Shown: in pieces, positions 61,136 to 62,173 of the stretch | Numbering within the stretch: position 1 is the first letter of the stretch | Layout of the letters: each line of letters begins with the position of its first letter | From: an uncultured Bacteroidales bacterium | GTDB lineage: Bacteria; Bacteroidota; Bacteroidia; Bacteroidales; P3 | NCBI GenBank assembly: GCA_900317955.1 | Contig: ONIP01000011.1 | Coordinates: 1-62,173, forward strand | Direction of reading: 5' to 3' | Length of the DNA stretch: 62,173 nucleotides | Notes under the pieces: generated by a model | Database searches by the model: none | What the model saw: the letters and a program-made list of their open reading frames with translations, nothing else | Told to the model about the DNA's origin: nothing | Position numbers and translations under genes: made by a program

Positions 61136-62173
61136 CTATTCTTTTTGCCAACGTTTGAGCTGAGGGAAGTACTGGCGGAGCTGCTCGCGGTACTCGTCGG
61201 CGGTGAGGTGCTGGCCGGTGTTCTTGTTGAACTCATCCACGAACTGGACGCAGAAGTCTATCATCTGCTCCATGGTGCAGTCCTGCGTGAAGTGGCCATC
61301 GGCGAAGCAGTACTTGCAGTAGTCGGGATTGTCGCTCGTGACCTCGTCGCTGAGCGGCATACCGCAGCTCTGGCAGTAGCGTTGCTTGGGGGTGCCGGGC
61401 TTGCGCTGCAAGACGGCATAGACCTTGGCCATGATGTCGGCAGCGCGGAGGTGGTAGTTGGTGAGCATTTCGTCGGGCGTGCCGCTCTCGCCGAACTTAT
61501 CGTCCACAGCCACGTACTCCATTGGGGTGGGGCAGTGGAGAGCGAGTGTCTGGGCCACGCTGTCACCGAGGCCGCCGTTGAAGAGGTGCTCCTCGCAGGT
61601 GACGACGGCGCCGGTCTTGCGGGCACTGGCCACGATGGCCTCCACGTCGAGCGGCTTGATGGTATGGATGTTGATGACTTCGCAGCTGATGCCTACCTTC
61701 TCGAGCATCTCGGCGGCCTGCAGGGCTTCCCACACAAGGTGGCCGCAGGCGAAGAGGGTCACGTCCGTGCCCTCGCTCAGCAGCTGGGCTTTACCAATCT
61801 CGAACTTCTCACCCTCCGGCAGGAAGCAGGGCATCTTGCTGCGGCCGAGGCGCAGATAGACGGGGCCGACGTGCTCGGCGGCGGCCAGCGTGGCGGCCTT
61901 GGCCTGGTTGAAGTCGGCGGGCACCAGCACGGTCATGTTGGGCAGCACCTTCATCAGGGCTATGTCCTCCATGGTCTGGTGCGTGGCGCCGTCCTCGCCG
62001 AGCGAGATGCCGGCGTGCGAGCCGCAGATTTTCACGTTCTTGTTGCTGTAGCACAGCACTTGGCGTATCTGGTCGTAGACGCGGCCGGTGACGAACTCGG
62101 CGAAGCCCCCGATGAAGGGCACCTTGCCGCAGAGGCTCAGGCCGGCGGCGATGCCGACCATGTTGGCCTCGGC
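61136..62173 (-). CDS. Transketolase C-terminal half fused to a zinc-ribbon domain (partial, runs off the window)
   Basis: 345 codons in the window, open at the right edge (the frame continues A-E-A-N before the first Met, matching the family). Seen: transketolase pyrimidine-binding domain (GEDGATHQTMEDIALMKVLP, PVYLRLGRSKMP), the C-terminal domain (IHTIKPLDVEAIVASARKTG, EEHLFNGGLGDSVAQTLAL), then an added module of about 80 residues with a YCQSCGMPLS and YCKYCFADGHF cysteine set, like the putative zinc ribbon of Bacteroidota and Firmicutes proteins. Split transketolases normally stop before this. The DNA here is clearly GC-richer than the rest. Confidence 0.88.
   Translation of the reverse strand, partial: AEANMVGIAAGLSLCGKVPFIGGFAEFVTGRVYDQIRQVLCYSNKNVKICGSHAGISLGEDGATHQTMEDIALMKVLPNMTVLVPADFNQAKAATLAAAEHVGPVYLRLGRSKMPCFLPEGEKFEIGKAQLLSEGTDVTLFACGHLVWEALQAAEMLEKVGISCEVINIHTIKPLDVEAIVASARKTGAVVTCEEHLFNGGLGDSVAQTLALHCPTPMEYVAVDDKFGESGTPDEMLTNYHLRAADIMAKVYAVLQRKPGTPKQRYCQSCGMPLSDEVTSDNPDYCKYCFADGHFTQDCTMEQMIDFCVQFVDEFNKNTGQHLTADEYREQLRQYFPQLKRWQKE

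Overview
The window looks like chromosomal DNA of an anaerobic Bacteroidales bacterium (Bacteroidota). The evidence is a large set of promoters with the Bacteroidota -7 box TAnnTTTG (often TATCTTTGCA), T9SS-type C-terminal sorting domains, a TonB-dependent receptor with a carboxypeptidase-regulatory N-domain, a BspA-type lipoprotein, a 2-oxoacid:ferredoxin oxidoreductase, and many short signal peptides ending in Ala-Gln. It is mostly housekeeping chromosome. I see no phage, plasmid, transposase, integrase or CRISPR array. Species was not determined.

Layout: 1-1.4 kb is a ferredoxin / VorB / (partial) TPP-subunit operon. 1.7-9.3 kb holds a ParE-type topoisomerase subunit, a secreted multidomain glycoside hydrolase, a UDG-superfamily glycosylase, a metallophosphoesterase, a ZIP transporter and a peroxiredoxin. 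9.5-13.8 kb is an ECF sigma factor, an overlapping single-pass membrane protein (probable anti-sigma) and four cell-envelope proteins; two lipoprotein genes here share a near-identical leader just before their start codons. 13.9-21 kb carries a secreted C1 peptidase and a tripartite heavy-metal RND efflux operon. 21.2-28.1 kb holds tRNA-fMet, DsbD, a propeller/T9SS protein, a secreted protein of unknown activity, tRNA-Leu, a Nudix enzyme and a PepSY-like protein. purA follows at 28.3-29.6 kb.

29.8-41 kb is a tightly packed minus-strand run (ileS, M20 peptidase, MATE pump, SGNH/T9SS protein, patatin, murB, hypothetical) that could be one transcript from the ileS promoter. 41.2-43.9 kb is purH-mreB, closed by a strong terminator immediately after mreB. 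44.1-45.9 kb is a BspA-like lipoprotein preceded by an unlisted 51-residue peptide gene. 46-49.7 kb has pfkA and a plus-strand set (small membrane protein, flavin reductase-like, LOG family, stand-alone Cas4-like nuclease). 49.7-54 kb is dus plus an Oar-like TonB receptor overlapping by one base. 54.3-59.2 kb has a YD-repeat-like protein, CstA, an outer-membrane-like protein and a beta-CASP MBL nuclease. 59.6-62.2 kb is a lipoprotein, a WG-repeat protein and the C-terminal half of a transketolase fused to a zinc-ribbon domain, in visibly GC-richer DNA.

Most notable structure beyond the genes: (i) two in-frame 9-nt tandem repeats, one inside the probable anti-sigma gene and one inside ileS, sharing a TCNGA-type core; (ii) the duplicated leader before two lipoprotein genes; (iii) the 51-aa peptide gene in front of the BspA-like lipoprotein; (iv) the transketolase-zinc ribbon fusion. 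All functional statements are from sequence reading only; no database search was run.
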